Positions 1-12,439 of a stretch of DNA of 64,000 bases are shown here, piece after piece (position 1 is the stretch's first letter; each line of letters opens with the position of its first letter). The notes under the pieces were generated by a model. The model was not told where the DNA came from and did no database searches. It saw only the letters and a list, made by a program, of their open reading frames with translations. This stretch comes from Ceratotherium simum simum (Eukaryota > Chordata > Mammalia > Perissodactyla > Rhinocerotidae). The stretch is from assembly GCF_000283155.1 (NCBI RefSeq), contig NW_004454210.1:785174-849173 (forward strand), given 5' to 3'. A program made the translations under genes and the position numbers.

Positions 1-1041
1 CGATTTGAGACCAGGCTTCCCATCCCCCCTCTCGCCAGTTGCTCCCCGAGCCAGGTTGGGGGGCACGGGTGGGCTCTAGCCCCCACTGGGACTCTGGACC
101 TTGGAGAGCAGGGGCCAGAAGGAGGGAGGAGGGGGAGCGCCCTCAAACCCCAGCCCTCTCCACCTGCTTCTGAAAAGGGGTGGGGGAGGGGCTTGGTATT
201 GAGGCCTGGCTGGACACCTGTGCGGGTGTCTGAGGGTGGGAGGGTTTGGGTGTCTGTGTGCGTGCCAGTGTACATGTGTGATGGTCTGGAGGGTCTGGAG
301 GTGTGCATCTTTGTGCACGCACGTTTCTGTCTCCTCATATCCCAGTGCCTGGGCCGGTGACTATGCCCACAGTGATCTGGATGTGTGCGCCCCACTGCAT
401 TGCTTTGCATGTGAGTGTGTGACACGGTGCCTGTGTGCACTTGCTGTGGTCTGCCTGTGAGTAGGAGTGGGGCCTGTTCTCTCCTTAGGTCGAGTCTGCA
501 GCGAAGGGCCCAGGTGGTTTTCTGGGTGTGGGATCCAGGTGCTGGAGCCATGTGTGTGTGACCTTGGGAGGTGTGTGCATGTTTGCAGGAGCAAACATGA
601 CACATTGACCCCTGTGGGTCTTCACCAGGCTGGCGTGACTACTCTGGGAGGTACACATGTTGGGCCCACAGCCCCAGGTGTGGCAACCCAGAGCCCCCAC
701 CTGCCTGGGGGATTCAGAGGGAGCATTCCTTTATTCCCCATCTACAGGGACACTTCCAGGTGCCTCCCCCATCCTTAGAATACCTCCTCCACCTGCTGGC
801 AGATGTCTCCTGAAAGCACTGAGCTTAGAGCTTCATTTCTTTGGCCTGTAAATCCATCTATTAACATCCAAATCTTCCTCCCCCATTTCTGTCATTTCCA
901 CCTTCTCTGCTCCTTTTCTGCGTGTGGATTTTATATGGAAAGAGGGAGAAAGAGCTCTTGGGCCCAGAAGACCAAGTGGGCGAGAGAGGAGATGCCAGGA
1001 GCATGGTGGGGAGTTGGGGGCAGGGGGAATGACCATCAAAA
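1..1041. other. GT-rich low-complexity DNA, no gene seen
   Basis: Roughly 230-660 is rich in imperfect GTGTG and TGTGTGC words, much like 13490-14850 in the first FBXO41 intron of the coding part. I see no splice-supported exon. By synteny this is likely a 5' intron or upstream flank of FBXO41. Confidence 0.5.
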
Positions 1042-1053
1042 ACCAAACTGCTA

Positions 1054-1308
1054 GGGGCTGGCCTGGTGGCGCAAGCGGTTAAGTGCGCACGCTCCGCTGT
1101 GGCGGCCCGGGGTTCACCAGTTCGGATCCTGGGCACGCACCGAAGCACTGTTTGGCAAGCCATGCTGTGGCGGCGTCCCACATAAAGTGGAGGAAGATGG
1201 GCATGGATGTTAGCCCAGGGCCAGTCTTCCTCAGCAAAAAAAAAAAACAAAAGAGGACGATTGGCAGATGTTAGCACAGGGCCGATCTCCTCACAAAAAA
1301 AACAACAC
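1054..1308 (+). mobile_element. ERE-type SINE with 12-bp target duplication
   Basis: Begins GGGGCTGGCCTGGTGGCGCAAG, a tRNA-derived head with an A-box-like GTGGCGCAAGCGG and a B-box-like AGTTCGGATCC. The body carries two GAGGAAGAT/GAGGACGAT-type units separated by A-runs. It is flanked by the perfect direct repeat ACCAAACTGCTA at 1042-1053 and 1309-1320. This is the two-unit form without the CAACTATCTACTGGGGC module. Confidence 0.93.
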
Positions 1309-2089
1309 ACCAAACTGCTAACCTCGCAATTTTGCCTGATCTGAATTTAACAGAGAGAGAGACAGAGAGAAGGTGGTTGGTAACATCCACACGCTTGTTT
1401 CTAGATTTAGGGATGCCTAGCTTGTTTTTGTTTTTGGAATATTTGTAGCTAGAAGGGGATAATGGTTGTTGAAAGGTAATTGTCATCGTGCCTTTGAATT
1501 CCCTGGACTTTCCTACCTCTCTGGTAGCCTATCACACCCTTTATTCATCATTCAACAAATATTTATTGAGTGCTACTATGGACCATGGGTTTTGAAGTCA
1601 ACTCTAGTACTGGGTTCAAATCCTAGTTTGGCACTGTTTCAGTTATTCACTGGTATGTAACAAACCACCCCAGAATTGAGGGGCTTAAAACAGCGATTTA
1701 TTATTTTTCATGTTTTGTGGGTTGGCCGTGACTGTGGCTGTGGGCTCACTTGGCAGCTCTCAGCTGCATTCAGGTGAGAGACTGGCTGAAAGGAACATTG
1801 AGATGGCCTTTCATCCTCCAGGGTCTCTCCACACATGGCATCTAATCATTCAATATTTTAGCCCAAGTTTTTTACATAGCAGCTGGATCCCAAGAGGAAG
1901 TGTTTCAAGAGGATAAGCTCTGAAGTACAACTGCTTATCAAACCTCTGCCTGCATCAGGCTTGCTAATGTCCCATTGGCCAATGCAAGTTGCGTGGCCAA
2001 GCTCTGAGTCCGTGTAGGAGGGGACCACCTACAGGCAAGAATACTGGGAGGCATGCTCACTGGGGGCCACCAAAGCAATAGTCTGTTAC

Positions 2090-2215
2090 AGTCACTTATT
2101 GGCCTTGGGCAAGTGATTTGGCCACTCTGAGCCTCAATTTCCTCATCCTAAAATGGAGACGATACTCCCTACTTAGCATCACTGTCATGAGGACTCAATG
2201 AGAAGCATGGCATGT
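2090..2215 (+). repeat. MIR SINE fragment
   Basis: Contains the MIR core text GGCCTTGGGCAAGTGATTTGG...CTCAATTTCCTCATC and AAAATGGAGACGATA, in + orientation. Recognised by eye. Confidence 0.8.
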
Positions 2216-2254
2216 GACCAGAATAGTTGGTAGGTAAATGTTCACTGTTTTGAT

Positions 2255-2370
2255 TATTAGACTGCAAGCACCTTGAGGGAATGACTGTCCTATTCATCTT
2301 TGTGTCCCTAGTGCCTGGTGTGGGCCTTGTGTTTGACACCTTTTTGTTGAGTGGGTAAAACAGAATGAAG
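2255..2370 (+). repeat. LINE-2 3' end fragment
   Basis: Text of the type 'AGACTGCAAGCACCTTGAGGGAATGAC...CTAGTGCCTGGTGTGG', characteristic of LINE-2 3' ends. Confidence 0.6.
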
Positions 2371-4869
2371 CAGAGACGCCCTAAGCCTTGGAGCTCTGCT
2401 AGAGTGACAGCGTTGAGAAGACTCAGCAAGTTCTTACCTCCCCGTGGGTGACTAGCAGAGCCAGGGAAGTACTTGTTATTCGAGGTGATTCTTGGATTGA
2501 CTTAATTCTAACCAAATTTATCCAGTTCCGTGACGAGTGGTGGAAATCACTTTGGTTACATGAAGTCAATCAATTCATCTATTATTCAGTGTGATTCCTC
2601 TAAGAATATACTGATGTCTACTGTGTGTGAGGATGAGTCAGTTGCATTGTCCCTGCCCTCCAGTGTACATGTTGGGCGAGATCTGATGTGCAAACCAGTC
2701 CGTGACCATCCAGCATGTGATACCTGTTACCATATGTGAAGAGCTACGGTAAGGAGTGATCCATGCTGTGATGTGGTTTGAGCTAGAGGAGGGGGTCAAG
2801 GAAGGCTTCATGGAAAGGGCAGCATTTGAGCTGGGCCTGCAGAATTCACTGACTAGAGAAGGGAGTCCCAGGAAGAGGGACCAGCATGAGCCAAGACTTG
2901 AGGATGTGACAGCACATGGCACTTCCCGGTAAACTAAGCCCCACAGGGCTCACTAAGGATGCACGTGGGAAGCAGAGGCAAAAGCTAGGGCTGGCGAGGC
3001 TGAGTGGTGGTGAGATCCCTACCAGCCTTGAGGGCAGGCAAAACAGGGTGGATTTTACCTCTCAGAAGATGGCCTACCTTCAGAGATTTATTTTAGAAGA
3101 AGAGTGACATGGCTGGATCTATATTTGCAGAAAACATGAGAATTCAAAGCTGGAGGAGTTAGAGACCCCAGTTCGAAATAGTATCAATGGTCCAGACAGA
3201 AGGGAATAATAGGTCTGGGACAGGGGCTATAGGAAAAGCAAGAAATAGACAGAATCAAATATTTATAAGATAGTATTGACAAAAATCAGTTACTGATAAG
3301 ATCTGAAGGGGACTTTGAGAATTCAGAGATGCCTTGGGGGTTGCATCCAGAGTGCTGAGTAGATGATGAGGATGTTGGTGAGGATGGGAAACCTGAGAGA
3401 GAAGCAGGTTTGAATATTGTGGTATTTTGAGTTCACTATTAGCCATATTAAGCTCTGAGCCGCCTACATTAAAATATCATCCTTTTCATCCCCTCCCTCT
3501 CTACTCGCTGCTTCTGAGAAGTACTTTTAAGAAAAGAATTGCTATAAATTTCAGGTGTAAGTTATTGAGTTATCTGTGGCTCAGGCGAGCGGAAGTGATG
3601 GTATAGATTAGAATTAGGTTGTCTCTGAGAAGCATTTAGTATGTTCAGGTCTCTCTCATCTTAAAAACTGCTTCTGGCTTCTCCCATGCTGCCTCCTTCC
3701 CTTCACAGTTGAGCTTTTTGTGTCCACGCCGTGTCTCTACTCCCATCCTTATCTCATTTTCTCCTCCACCCATATCAGCCAGGCTTATCGAAACAGCCCT
3801 CTCCAGTCACCAGTGGACCCTTTCCACCTCTGCTCTGACTTGAGCTGTCAACTCCTTTTGTTTACACGTTATCTACACTACTGCCCTCCTTCCGTCCTTG
3901 ACATCCTCTCCTTCCTAAGGCTCCCCCCCAGAATTCCCATTTCTTCTGCTGGTTCTTAGGAACTTCTTGGTTCTTCTCCCTCCTCCGCTTCTCTGAGGGT
4001 CTACCTTTTCCCCCTGCTCTCCTCTCTCTGCACCCTCTCTCTGGTCCTGCTCATCCACTTTTGTTTTTATGCTTAAGCTGCCAAAACTGTATATTCGGCT
4101 CCATATTGCAAACTCTGTACCGAATATCTCTACTTCCAAGGCCCACTGGAACCTCAGACTCACGGAATCTACACCCTGATTCATCTCTCTCTCTAAAACC
4201 TGCCCTCCTTCCTTTTCCCTCCTTATTGAACCTCATCCTCATCTACCTAGATGCTCAAAAGCCAAACCTGAGCCTGATCCTTGACCCCTCCCTTTTGTAC
4301 CTGCCACAGTGATTCTGTCAATGGTTCCAAGCCTTTCCCACTTGCCTTCCTTAAGTGCTCGCATATCCATCCTTCTCCCCATTTGTACTCCTTGCCTTGG
4401 CTAACAGTTTCCACTTCCAGTGTTCCAACAGCCTTCTTCCTGACCGTGGCCCTCTGTAGTCCATTCTCTAAATTGCACACCTGATTAAGTCCTTGCCATT
4501 CCATCATTCCACAAACGCTGAGCACCTACCCCATGCCAGGCACTGTTGTAAGTGTTGGGGAAATAGCAGTGACTGAGATAGACAATATCTCTTCTTTCAT
4601 GGAGCTTACATTTTGGTTCCCTGAAGGAGGCATACTCTTTCTCACTTCCTTGCCTTTGTACAAGCTGTTTCCGCAGCTCAGAACGCCTTTCTTCTCCTTC
4701 CCCAACCTCATAATTGCCACACCTCACCTGACAACTTTGTTCTTCAAGAGTCAGCCTAGATGCTGCCACCTCTGGGGGTTCCCAAATCCTCCAATTCCTC
4801 ACGCTAAGTTAAGCGTAGAATCCCGTGCCAGCCTCTTGCATAGCTTTGTCTCGTGAGTGTATCCTCCAC

Positions 4870-5030
4870 TACCTCAGTCTGCCCCAGGAGATCACAAGCT
4901 GCCTGAAGGCAAGGATTGGATCTTGTTGGTCTGTGTGTCCTCCACACACCCAGCACAGTACCTGGTGTGGTTCATGGCACAGAGCAGGTACTCCGTATAG
5001 GTACTTGGAATGAATTCATGTTTGAATAGA
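4870..5030 (+). repeat. LINE-2 3' end fragment
   Basis: CAAGCTGCCTGAAGGCAAGG, CACCCAGCACAGTACCTGG and CTTGGAATGAATTC match the LINE-2 3' end layout. Confidence 0.65.
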
Positions 5031-5074
5031 GCTCAGGAGAGAATGCTAGGCTAGAAATATAGATTTGCGAGAGT

Positions 5075-5530
5075 ATTAGTTAGGACTTTTGACCGCGAGT
5101 GACAGAAATCCAGCCCAAACTATTTTAAGCAAAAAAGGTCTGTACCAATTCACATAACTGGAAGAAGGTGGACGAGTGGGTCTTAGGCGTCGCTGTACCC
5201 AGGTTCTCAAAACTGGGGTGAGAACTCTCCCTCCAGCTTTTGGCTGAGCTTCACTCTGAGTGTTGCCATATTTCTGTCTCCACCGTCATGAGCGTTCTCC
5301 ACGTGGTGGGTGGAGGTTGCACAAGGCCATAGACAGCTTTGTCAGCCCAGCATGTGATCCCAGAGGGACAAGAGGACTCCTCAGTCATTCATATAAATTC
5401 CCAGTGAAGGACTCTGTTGGAGTCTGAGGAATGTGACCATCGCGGGGTCAATCATTGTGGCCAAGAAGATGGGGGTACCATGATTGGCCAAGGCTGAGTC
5501 CTGTGTCCACCCTGCTAGGATTGGCAGCCC
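5075..5530 (+). repeat. Unnamed interspersed repeat, copy 1 of 3
   Basis: Starts near 'TGACAGAAATCCAGCCCAAACT...TTAAGCAAAAAAGG'. Related text recurs at about 8575-8900 and 10430-10840, all in the same orientation. I cannot name the family with certainty. Confidence 0.5.
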
Positions 5531-5548
5531 TGTCAGAACCACATGGAG

Positions 5549-5814
5549 GGGCTGGCCCCATGGTGTAGTGGCTAAGTTCGGTGGGTTCTGTTTCGGAGGC
5601 CTGGGTTTGCAGGTTCAGATCCCGGGCGCAGACCTACACCACTCATCAGCCACGTTGTAGTGGCGACCAACATATAAAAAAGTAGAGGAAGATTGGCACA
5701 GATAATTAGCTCAGGGCTAATCCTCCTCAAGCAAAAAATGAGGAAGATTGGCCTTGGATATTAGCTCAGGGCTAGTCTTCCTCAGCAAAAAAAAAAAAAG
5801 AAAGAAAGAAAGAA
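5549..5814 (+). mobile_element. ERE-type SINE with 14-bp target duplication
   Basis: Head GGGGCTGGCCCCATGGTGTAG, B-box-like GGTTCAGATCC, two GAGGAAGATTGGC units, A-run and a (GAAA)n tail. Flanked by AGAACCACATGGAG at 5535-5548 and 5815-5828. The head differs from the 1054 copy (GTAGTGGCTAAGTTCGG), so it is another subfamily. Confidence 0.92.
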
Positions 5815-6904
5815 AGAACCACATGGAGTGGGGAGGGGCAGTTCACCAAAGAAAGGACAAGATGCTCCTATTACCAGAAGGTGAAGAAGACTTGCTGAGC
5901 AGATAAAAATAATAATGTCCACTGCAGGAGTTCTCAGTGACCACGTGGTAGTGGAAGCCATGAAAATGCAAGATTATCTGCATTTCTGGCAGAGTCACCA
6001 TGTGAGAATGTGACAGTAGACAGGAGCTAGAGAAGACACACATCTTGAGATGGTTGGTCTTGTTTGAGGAGATGAGACTCACACAGCTAAAAGCCTTAAA
6101 AAAAAAAAAAAAAAAAGATAATGCATCCGATTGGTTCATCTTGGAGAATCCTTCTACCCAGTGAATACCTTGAGCTGGTCTTGAAAGAAAGTAGACTTGA
6201 GAAAGGCATTTCAGATGGGGGAAGGATCATAACAGGTCCTGGGGATGGGGAGGGGGCAGGGCCAGGCTGAAAAAGGCAGGTCTGAGGGCTGCAGAGGTGG
6301 CTGATTTGGGGAGCCTGGAATGCAAAGGAAAATCTCTGATTGTTCTGTGGTGCTCATAGTACAGGATTGCAATGGAATTTGAATAGATAACAGTTCAATT
6401 TTTCTTTTTCCTCCTCTCCCTCCTCCCCCTGCTTCCATCACCTTGCCTGCATTCAGGCAAAGCTTCATGCTTATGCTGAGGAAGTGTGTACATCTCCGCA
6501 AAAATATCCCTAAGAATGATTCATAGTCATTCCTCAGCTCCAGCAGATCGGGGGAAACTGTGGGGCTGGCTGGCCTCAGGTGAAGAGCCACCTGGACCCC
6601 AGAAGCCCCTTCCTTCCTCTCCTTCGCACATCCACACACAGGCCTGCACCCCCAGACTTTCCCCGTCCCCTGCTCTAGCAGGGTGCTCTGCAGGCAAATG
6701 TGCACAGGGTTTCAACGTGCTTCAAAAGTGCATAGGGTGGGGTGGAAGAAGGCTAGCCACTTCTGAGGCCCTGAAAGGTGCCCCCCACCAGAAGAGGGGC
6801 CAGCACTTTGCTGGGATGGACAGGCCACACAGGTGCCCTGACACCAGGCTGGCCATACATTACAGAATAATTCTGTTCCTGAAGAGCTGTGTGCGTGTGA
6901 ACTG

Positions 6905-7260
6905 AATTCTATTTATAATATCCCTGGTCACTTTGCCAACTTCTTCAGTTTTATCTATAGTTTTTAGTCTTTTCAGGATTTTCTATTTCATCTTGAGTCA
7001 ATTTTCATAATTTATATTTTCCTAGAAAAGCATTCAGTTCATCCAGATTTTCAAAAATTTGGGCCAAGAGTTGTACCTGGTAGCATTTTAGTAATTTAAA
7101 AAAAATCTCTGTGTCCGTGGTTACATCCCTTTTCTCATCCATAGTGTTATGTATTTGTTTTCTTTCTTTCTTTTTTCTCTTTGAATGGATTTGCCAGAGG
7201 GCTATTTATTTTGTTGGTCTTTTCAGAGAACTACCTTTTGGATTTACCTCTCAGGGCTAC
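6905..7260 (-). repeat. LINE-1 fragment, antisense
   Basis: T-rich text with GCCAGAGGGCTATTTATTTTG and TTTTCAGAGAACTACCTTTTGG is the antisense of a LINE-1 ORF2 stretch. It is old and diverged. Confidence 0.65.
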
Positions 7261-7559
7261 TTTTTGGGTTTGAATATACCTAAAGGATGGTGATGTTAGA
7301 ACAGTGACTAAATATTTATTTTTCAAGAAAGAAATTTAAGTCCCTGTCTTATACATACTAACGTATTTTTGGATGAAATAATATGATAACTCAGATTTGC
7401 TCAAAATTACTCAGTGGTGGGGGCGGGAGAAGTGGGAAGCAGGGAGCAGTGTACAGATGAAACAGAATTGGCCGTGAGTTGATCATTGCTGAAGCTGGGT
7501 GATGGGTACATTGGAGTTCATCATCATATTCTCTCTCTATTTGAATATGTGTGAAAATG

Positions 7560-8180
7560 TCCATAACAAAAAGCTGTTTTTTTAATCTTTATCTCACCAT
7601 GCATACCAAAAATTTGTAGATGGATTAAAACTCCAGTGTATAAAAGGAGACCACACAGCCTAAAGTATGTACCTGCTACCAAGTCATTGTCAGTTTATGG
7701 TATTATGGCTATTTGTCCAAAGCCCTTAATTAAAAAAAAAAAAAAGTTCTGGATTTTTTTTTTAAAAAAGGAAACCACAAAGTACTAAAGTAAAACATAT
7801 ATAACTGTTTATGTCATCTTTGGATAGGGACGAACTTCCTAAGGATAACAACAAAATCAGAAATCCTAAAGATTTTACTGAAGCAAACTTGAAAGCTTTA
7901 GTATATCAGTAAAGACCTTAAACAAAAGTAAAAGCCAGTTAACACGCTTGAGAAGAATATGTGTAGTATATAAATGACCAAGGATCAATATTATAAAAAG
8001 CCTTTGCAAATCAATAAGAAAATATGAATGTTCAGTATGACAATGTGCAAAGTAGTGCACAGACAAGGCACCAAAGAGATACAGCTGACTGATAAACGTG
8101 TGGAAAAATGTCCAGCCGTAGTAATCAAAGAAATGCAAGTGAAACAGCCAGGCCATTTTTCACTTTCGAATCGGCAGGAG
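7560..8180 (+). repeat. Old LINE-1 3' region
   Basis: Text such as AAAAATGTCCAGCCGTAG and TAATCAAAGAAATGCAAG resembles the 3' end of old LINE-1 (L1M type) in + orientation. Limits are approximate. Confidence 0.55.
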
Positions 8181-8574
8181 TGTGGTGAGGCGACAGCGTG
8201 AAGCTGGGGAGTTGGGCTGCAGTTGACGGGCGATGGGGAGCCACTGAAGGAGCCTGAGCAGAAGTCACCTATGGACAGAGGAACCTGGTGCCTTATGTAG
8301 GATGGAATGGAGCTGTGAGACCGAGGGCTGAGCAGCAGTCCAGGTGTGAGGAAGAGCACAAAGCAGGAGAAGAGGACAGCTAGGTTGAAAGCATTCGAGG
8401 AAAAATCGGCAGGTCTTGATGGTTAGCAGAGAGAGCGAAATCAAGATGGCCAGTGGTGTGGTGTGACTGGGGGGACAGTGGCACCATTGAGGGAAACAGG
8501 GATGCTGGGGAGTGGGCGAGGGGAAGTCCAAGGTTGGTTTCTTGACACTGTGGGTCTTTGTGTTAGGCCGAGTC

Positions 8575-8900
8575 TCATTACTAGTGACTGGCAACCCACT
8601 CAAATGATTTAAGCCACAAAAAGAATTAGCTGCTTCACACAATTGGCAAGTCCTGGGTTAAAGTTTCAGGCACATCTGGATCTGGATGCTCAAGAGATGT
8701 CATCAGGAGTCTTTTTCTTCATGCCCAAAGAGAGGACAGAAATGACCACAAGCAGCTCCAGGTTCACATTCGACCAGCTGAGCACAGGTCCTGCAGTTGC
8801 TGAATTGGCCCATTCCTGAACGATCAGTGTCCTGATGAACAGGCTGAGGTCCCGGGCGCTCCCCTGGAGCTAGAGGGTAGAGTCAGCCCACCTAAACAAC
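8575..8900 (+). repeat. Unnamed interspersed repeat, copy 2 of 3
   Basis: Shares the layout of the 5075 copy: 'GTGACTGGCAACCCACTC...TTTAAGCCACAAAAAG', later a 'CCAGCTGAGCACAGG' region. Confidence 0.45.
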
Positions 8901-10429
8901 ATTGGATCAGAGTGGGGGGAATGGTTCTACATTGGAAAATTGGGGTCTATCTACAAAGGGGGACTGGAGCTGAGCAGCAAAAACAATACATATCCACTAC
9001 ATCCCACCTCTCGGCTGTCCAAGATCTACACAAATACTCCTTCTGGTATAATTTTTAAAAATTTTCTTTTTATCATAATGCAACTATCCCTCACAAAACT
9101 TAAGACATACTTGTCCCATCTCCGGACAGAGACGTTCCCAGTTCTCACTCACTTCCTATGCCCAGCCCCAATGCAAGATCTTGGTGATGGGCTGTTTGTC
9201 AAGTACTGAGCCAGTCCCTCATGGTCTTTCAATTTATGGCCAGACTACAAAGATGGAGGAAAAATCCGATAGCTGAAAGCACAAAAACCCTCCCAGCTGA
9301 AGAGGGGAGATGAGGAAAAACACTCAGTGCTCACCGGTCCATAGCATGGTCCACATGCTCGACCAGTGGGCAAGGACGAGGTTCCCTGGCCACCAATGGG
9401 CCACTCTGGTTCTGCTGTCTTGGAGAGCCTTCTTTGTTCTTCATGCCCTGTGGCCACATACAGAAGGGGCATTGAGGGGGTCACCTACCATTGGTGCAGT
9501 TTTTAGGGGGTGGGAACTTCAGGGGCTGAGTAATCCCCGGCCTTTGTTTTCCAGGTTTGCGGTTTTTTTCGGCAATACAATTCCCTTAATCATTCGGAGG
9601 CTTTCAGTCAATTTGCATTCAGTCATCCCCAGAGCTATTAACCAAACTAGAGACCTCATTGAAAGTTATAATTCTTGGATCGAGTCCCTGGTGGTGGTGT
9701 TGGGGGAGGAGGGAGGGATGTCTCTTAGCAACAGGCCTTGGTGCTCTGCCTGTTGCAGAAGCCCATGGTTCTGTGGCCTCTAGCTGGGCCTCTGCCTCAG
9801 GGCGATGCAAACTCCTCATCTAGGTTGGGAGACAGAGCTCATTTGCCCCTTCCCACTCAAGCTGCATCCCACTGGAACCTCGGTCAAGCTGGGAGGGCAC
9901 AGCAGGAGGGCCTGAGGAGTCAAGAGCCTGTCAGGCCCCAGGTTTGTCTCCTTCTGTGTTTCCAGCCTCCCTGTCTTTGCTTGAGCTGACTTTAGCTAGA
10001 AGCAGAGAACTGGCTCTTAATTATCTGACTCTCAGCCATATTGCATTACTGGCCTCAGGCAGAAAGGGCCTCTCTGGGCAAAGCAGCATTTTCTTCCACT
10101 CTGCTTTCAGATGGGCCCCTTTCAGCCAGCCTGTGTCTCTTTCTTGTTGGACCTGAGGCCTTGGGAAAGGCCACGCCCCAACATCTTGACATTTTTCTAC
10201 AAGTCGCCTAAAGTTCCAGCTTTGTAGGAACATTGTCTGAGCTCCAGAGGTGGTGGCAGAGTTTACTTAGCTGCTTTGCTGCTGTGTAGCGGGGTTCACC
10301 AACTTTGGAGTGGGGGAAGTGGTACTGTCTTACTCCTCCCCTTAGTTCAGCTAATTCCTTCTTAGGGTCTATTATTTGAAAAAAAAATCCATTTCTGATT
10401 CTAATTTCTGGGTTAGGACTTTTTCCTGG

Positions 10430-10840
10430 TGTAAGTAACACAGACCCAATTCCAACTAGCTTAAGCAAAAAAGGGACTTGACTAGCTCACATAATTGAAC
10501 AGACCAGGATCTCAAACAGTGTCTGTGAGGAATCTCTTTCTCCATCTCAGTTCTGCTTTTCTGTGTTGGCTTCATTCTTAGGTGGTTCCTCCCAAAGGAG
10601 ACAAAGATGGCCCTAGCAGCTCTGGCCCTCCCCATCAGCTTAGAAAGCTGAGCAGAGAGGATGCATTCCCCCAGTAGTTCTAGAAAAGTCTGGGAGAAAT
10701 GACTCATTGACTCAATGAGAAAAGACTCATTGGCTCAACTTGGGTGATGTGTACCCATTCCCGGGACTCTGATCAGCCAGGCCTACTTCACATTCTTACC
10801 CCTGGAGCCAGAGGTGGACAATCAATCCCCCAGACCACAT
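10430..10840 (+). repeat. Unnamed interspersed repeat, copy 3 of 3
   Basis: 'GTAAGTAACACAGACCCAATTCC...CTTAAGCAAAAAAGGG' aligns by eye with the copies at 5075 and 8575. It contains a cluster of TGACTCA words at 10700-10714. Confidence 0.5.
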
Positions 10841-11739
10841 GGACTGAGAAAGTGGGAAGGATGGTTCCCCAAGATCAAAGCAGGGTGCTGTTAGTAGGAG
10901 GAGGACTGGGTGCTGGGCTGGCAAAGGGAACAGACATCCACCCATACATCCATGTGGAAATGCTAGAAAGCAAACAGAACTCAAGAGCAGGTCAGGATGG
11001 AGAGGTGGAGCTGAGAGTCAATGGTTTAAAGATGGGAGTGAACCTGTGGGAGTGAACCAGACTGCCTGGGCAGAAGACAGAGGCAAAGAGGGTGGTGAAG
11101 GCAGACCTCCCATCAGGAGACAGGAAGATTAAGAAGGCAGCAAGAGGAGGAGGTTGGAGAATCCCAACAGGGCAGCTTCATGGCAGCCTATGAAAACAGA
11201 GAAGTCAGCAGTATTGGCCAAGGGACAAAGTGGGTGAAGACCCTTGATGACAACTGGATTGTCTAATTAGCAGATGGTCTGTGACCTGGAGGAGGACGGT
11301 GACAGCAGAGGGTGGTTGAAGCCCAATTAAATAGCAGTTAGGGAGAGGATGGCAGTGAGGAATGGACTAGAGATCCCACGAGGCAGGGGAGTGGTGACTG
11401 GAAGCCAGAGACGAGGGGGGATGGGCAGCGGGAGTTGAGGGTGACCAGGGGTGGGATGCCAGGAAGGGTGGTGGCTTGTGCCAGAAGGGGCCTGGAGAGA
11501 ACAAATATCATGACTCTGGGAGCAAAGAGCAGGGCAGGGGCACTTATTGGAGACTGACCTAGCAAAGAATTCTGAGAAAAAGACCTAGGTGGCTGGAGTG
11601 GCAGGGATGAGAGGGTGTGGTACAGAAGCAGGGACAGGAACAAACAGTGACGTACACATAGGTATCATCAGGTGAGGTGACATCTTGGTCACTGAAACAT
11701 GGTACCAGTAGTCCAGCCTGTCTGATAGATGTGGTTTGA

Positions 11740-12205
11740 ATGATATGGAAATAGCATCTTCTTTTAAGGATTTTACAGCCAAGTACATATAGTACACTAA
11801 TCTTAAGTGTACAGCTTGATTGTTTACATATGTATACACCGATATAACCACCACTCATACCAAGATATAGAACATTTTCAGCATCATATAAGGTTCCCTC
11901 TTGCCCCCTCCCAGTCCAGATAGCCCCCAGAGACAACCTCTATTCTGACTTCTGTCATCATCAATTTAGTCTGTTCTTGAACTCTCTATATATGGAGTCC
12001 TACAGTATGCACTCTTTGGTCTGGTTTCTTTCGTGTAACATAATATTGAATGGATTCATCCATATCGTTGCGTATACAAGGAGTTCCTTCTCTTATTGCT
12101 GGGTAAAATTCCATTATGAATATACCACAATTTATCTATTCTACTGGTGATGGGCACTTAGGTTATGTCCAGGTTGGAACTATCATAAATAAAACAGATA
12201 CCTTT
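11740..12205 (-). repeat. LINE-1 fragment, antisense
   Basis: ATTCCATTATGAATATACCACAATTTATC and GATGGGCACTTAGGTTATGTCCAGGTTGG are the antisense of the LINE-1 ORF2/3' text 'GGACATTTGG...'. It ends about 235 bp before the FBXO41 exon at 12440. Confidence 0.75.
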
Positions 12206-12439
12206 TTTTTTTCCTTAAGGAAATCTCATTCATTCTCACTCTCTTACATGTACAGGCCCTCGCACAGGTACCAGAGTGGCCAGCCCCCTCTGGGAGGTCA
12301 GGCTATTGGTGTCCTCTCCCCCCTCCATTCTGGGCACCTGTTTCCTGGGCAAGTCAGTTTCCTCACGGGTGGTGGATACCGGGTTGAGGGAGGGGGAGCA
12401 GGGATACCACCCTTCTAAGATTTACTGCCTCTCTTCTAG

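Larger units (their letters stand above)
1321..5534. other. Repeat-rich non-coding interval
   Basis: Holds fragments of old repeats: a TTATTGAGTGCTACTATG-type piece (about 1550-1585), a GGCTTAAAACA-type element (1640-2090), a MIR (2090-2215), a LINE-2 end (2255-2370), and others to 4600. No exon is supported. Confidence 0.55.
5829..12439. other. Repeat-rich interval upstream of the FBXO41 coding exons
   Basis: Holds an A19 run (about 6098-6117), LINE-1 remnants (6905-7260, about 7560-8180 and 11740-12205), two copies of an unnamed repeat, and a comparatively unique stretch at 9540-10150. No exon is supported. Synteny places it in or upstream of the FBXO41 5' intron. Confidence 0.5.

Noticed and set aside
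1054..1150. tRNA-like A and B boxes as a real tRNA gene
   Set aside because: They belong to the tRNA-derived head of the ERE SINE, with an A-rich tail and target duplications. No clover-leaf with a proper acceptor stem is seen.
861..1313. 150-codon minus frame over the first ERE
   Set aside because: Half of it is SINE sequence and A-run translation; there is no protein resemblance.
1..12439. Possible EGR4 exons upstream of FBXO41
   Set aside because: EGR4 is the expected neighbour by synteny, but no zinc-finger-coding sequence is visible here; it should lie beyond the window start.
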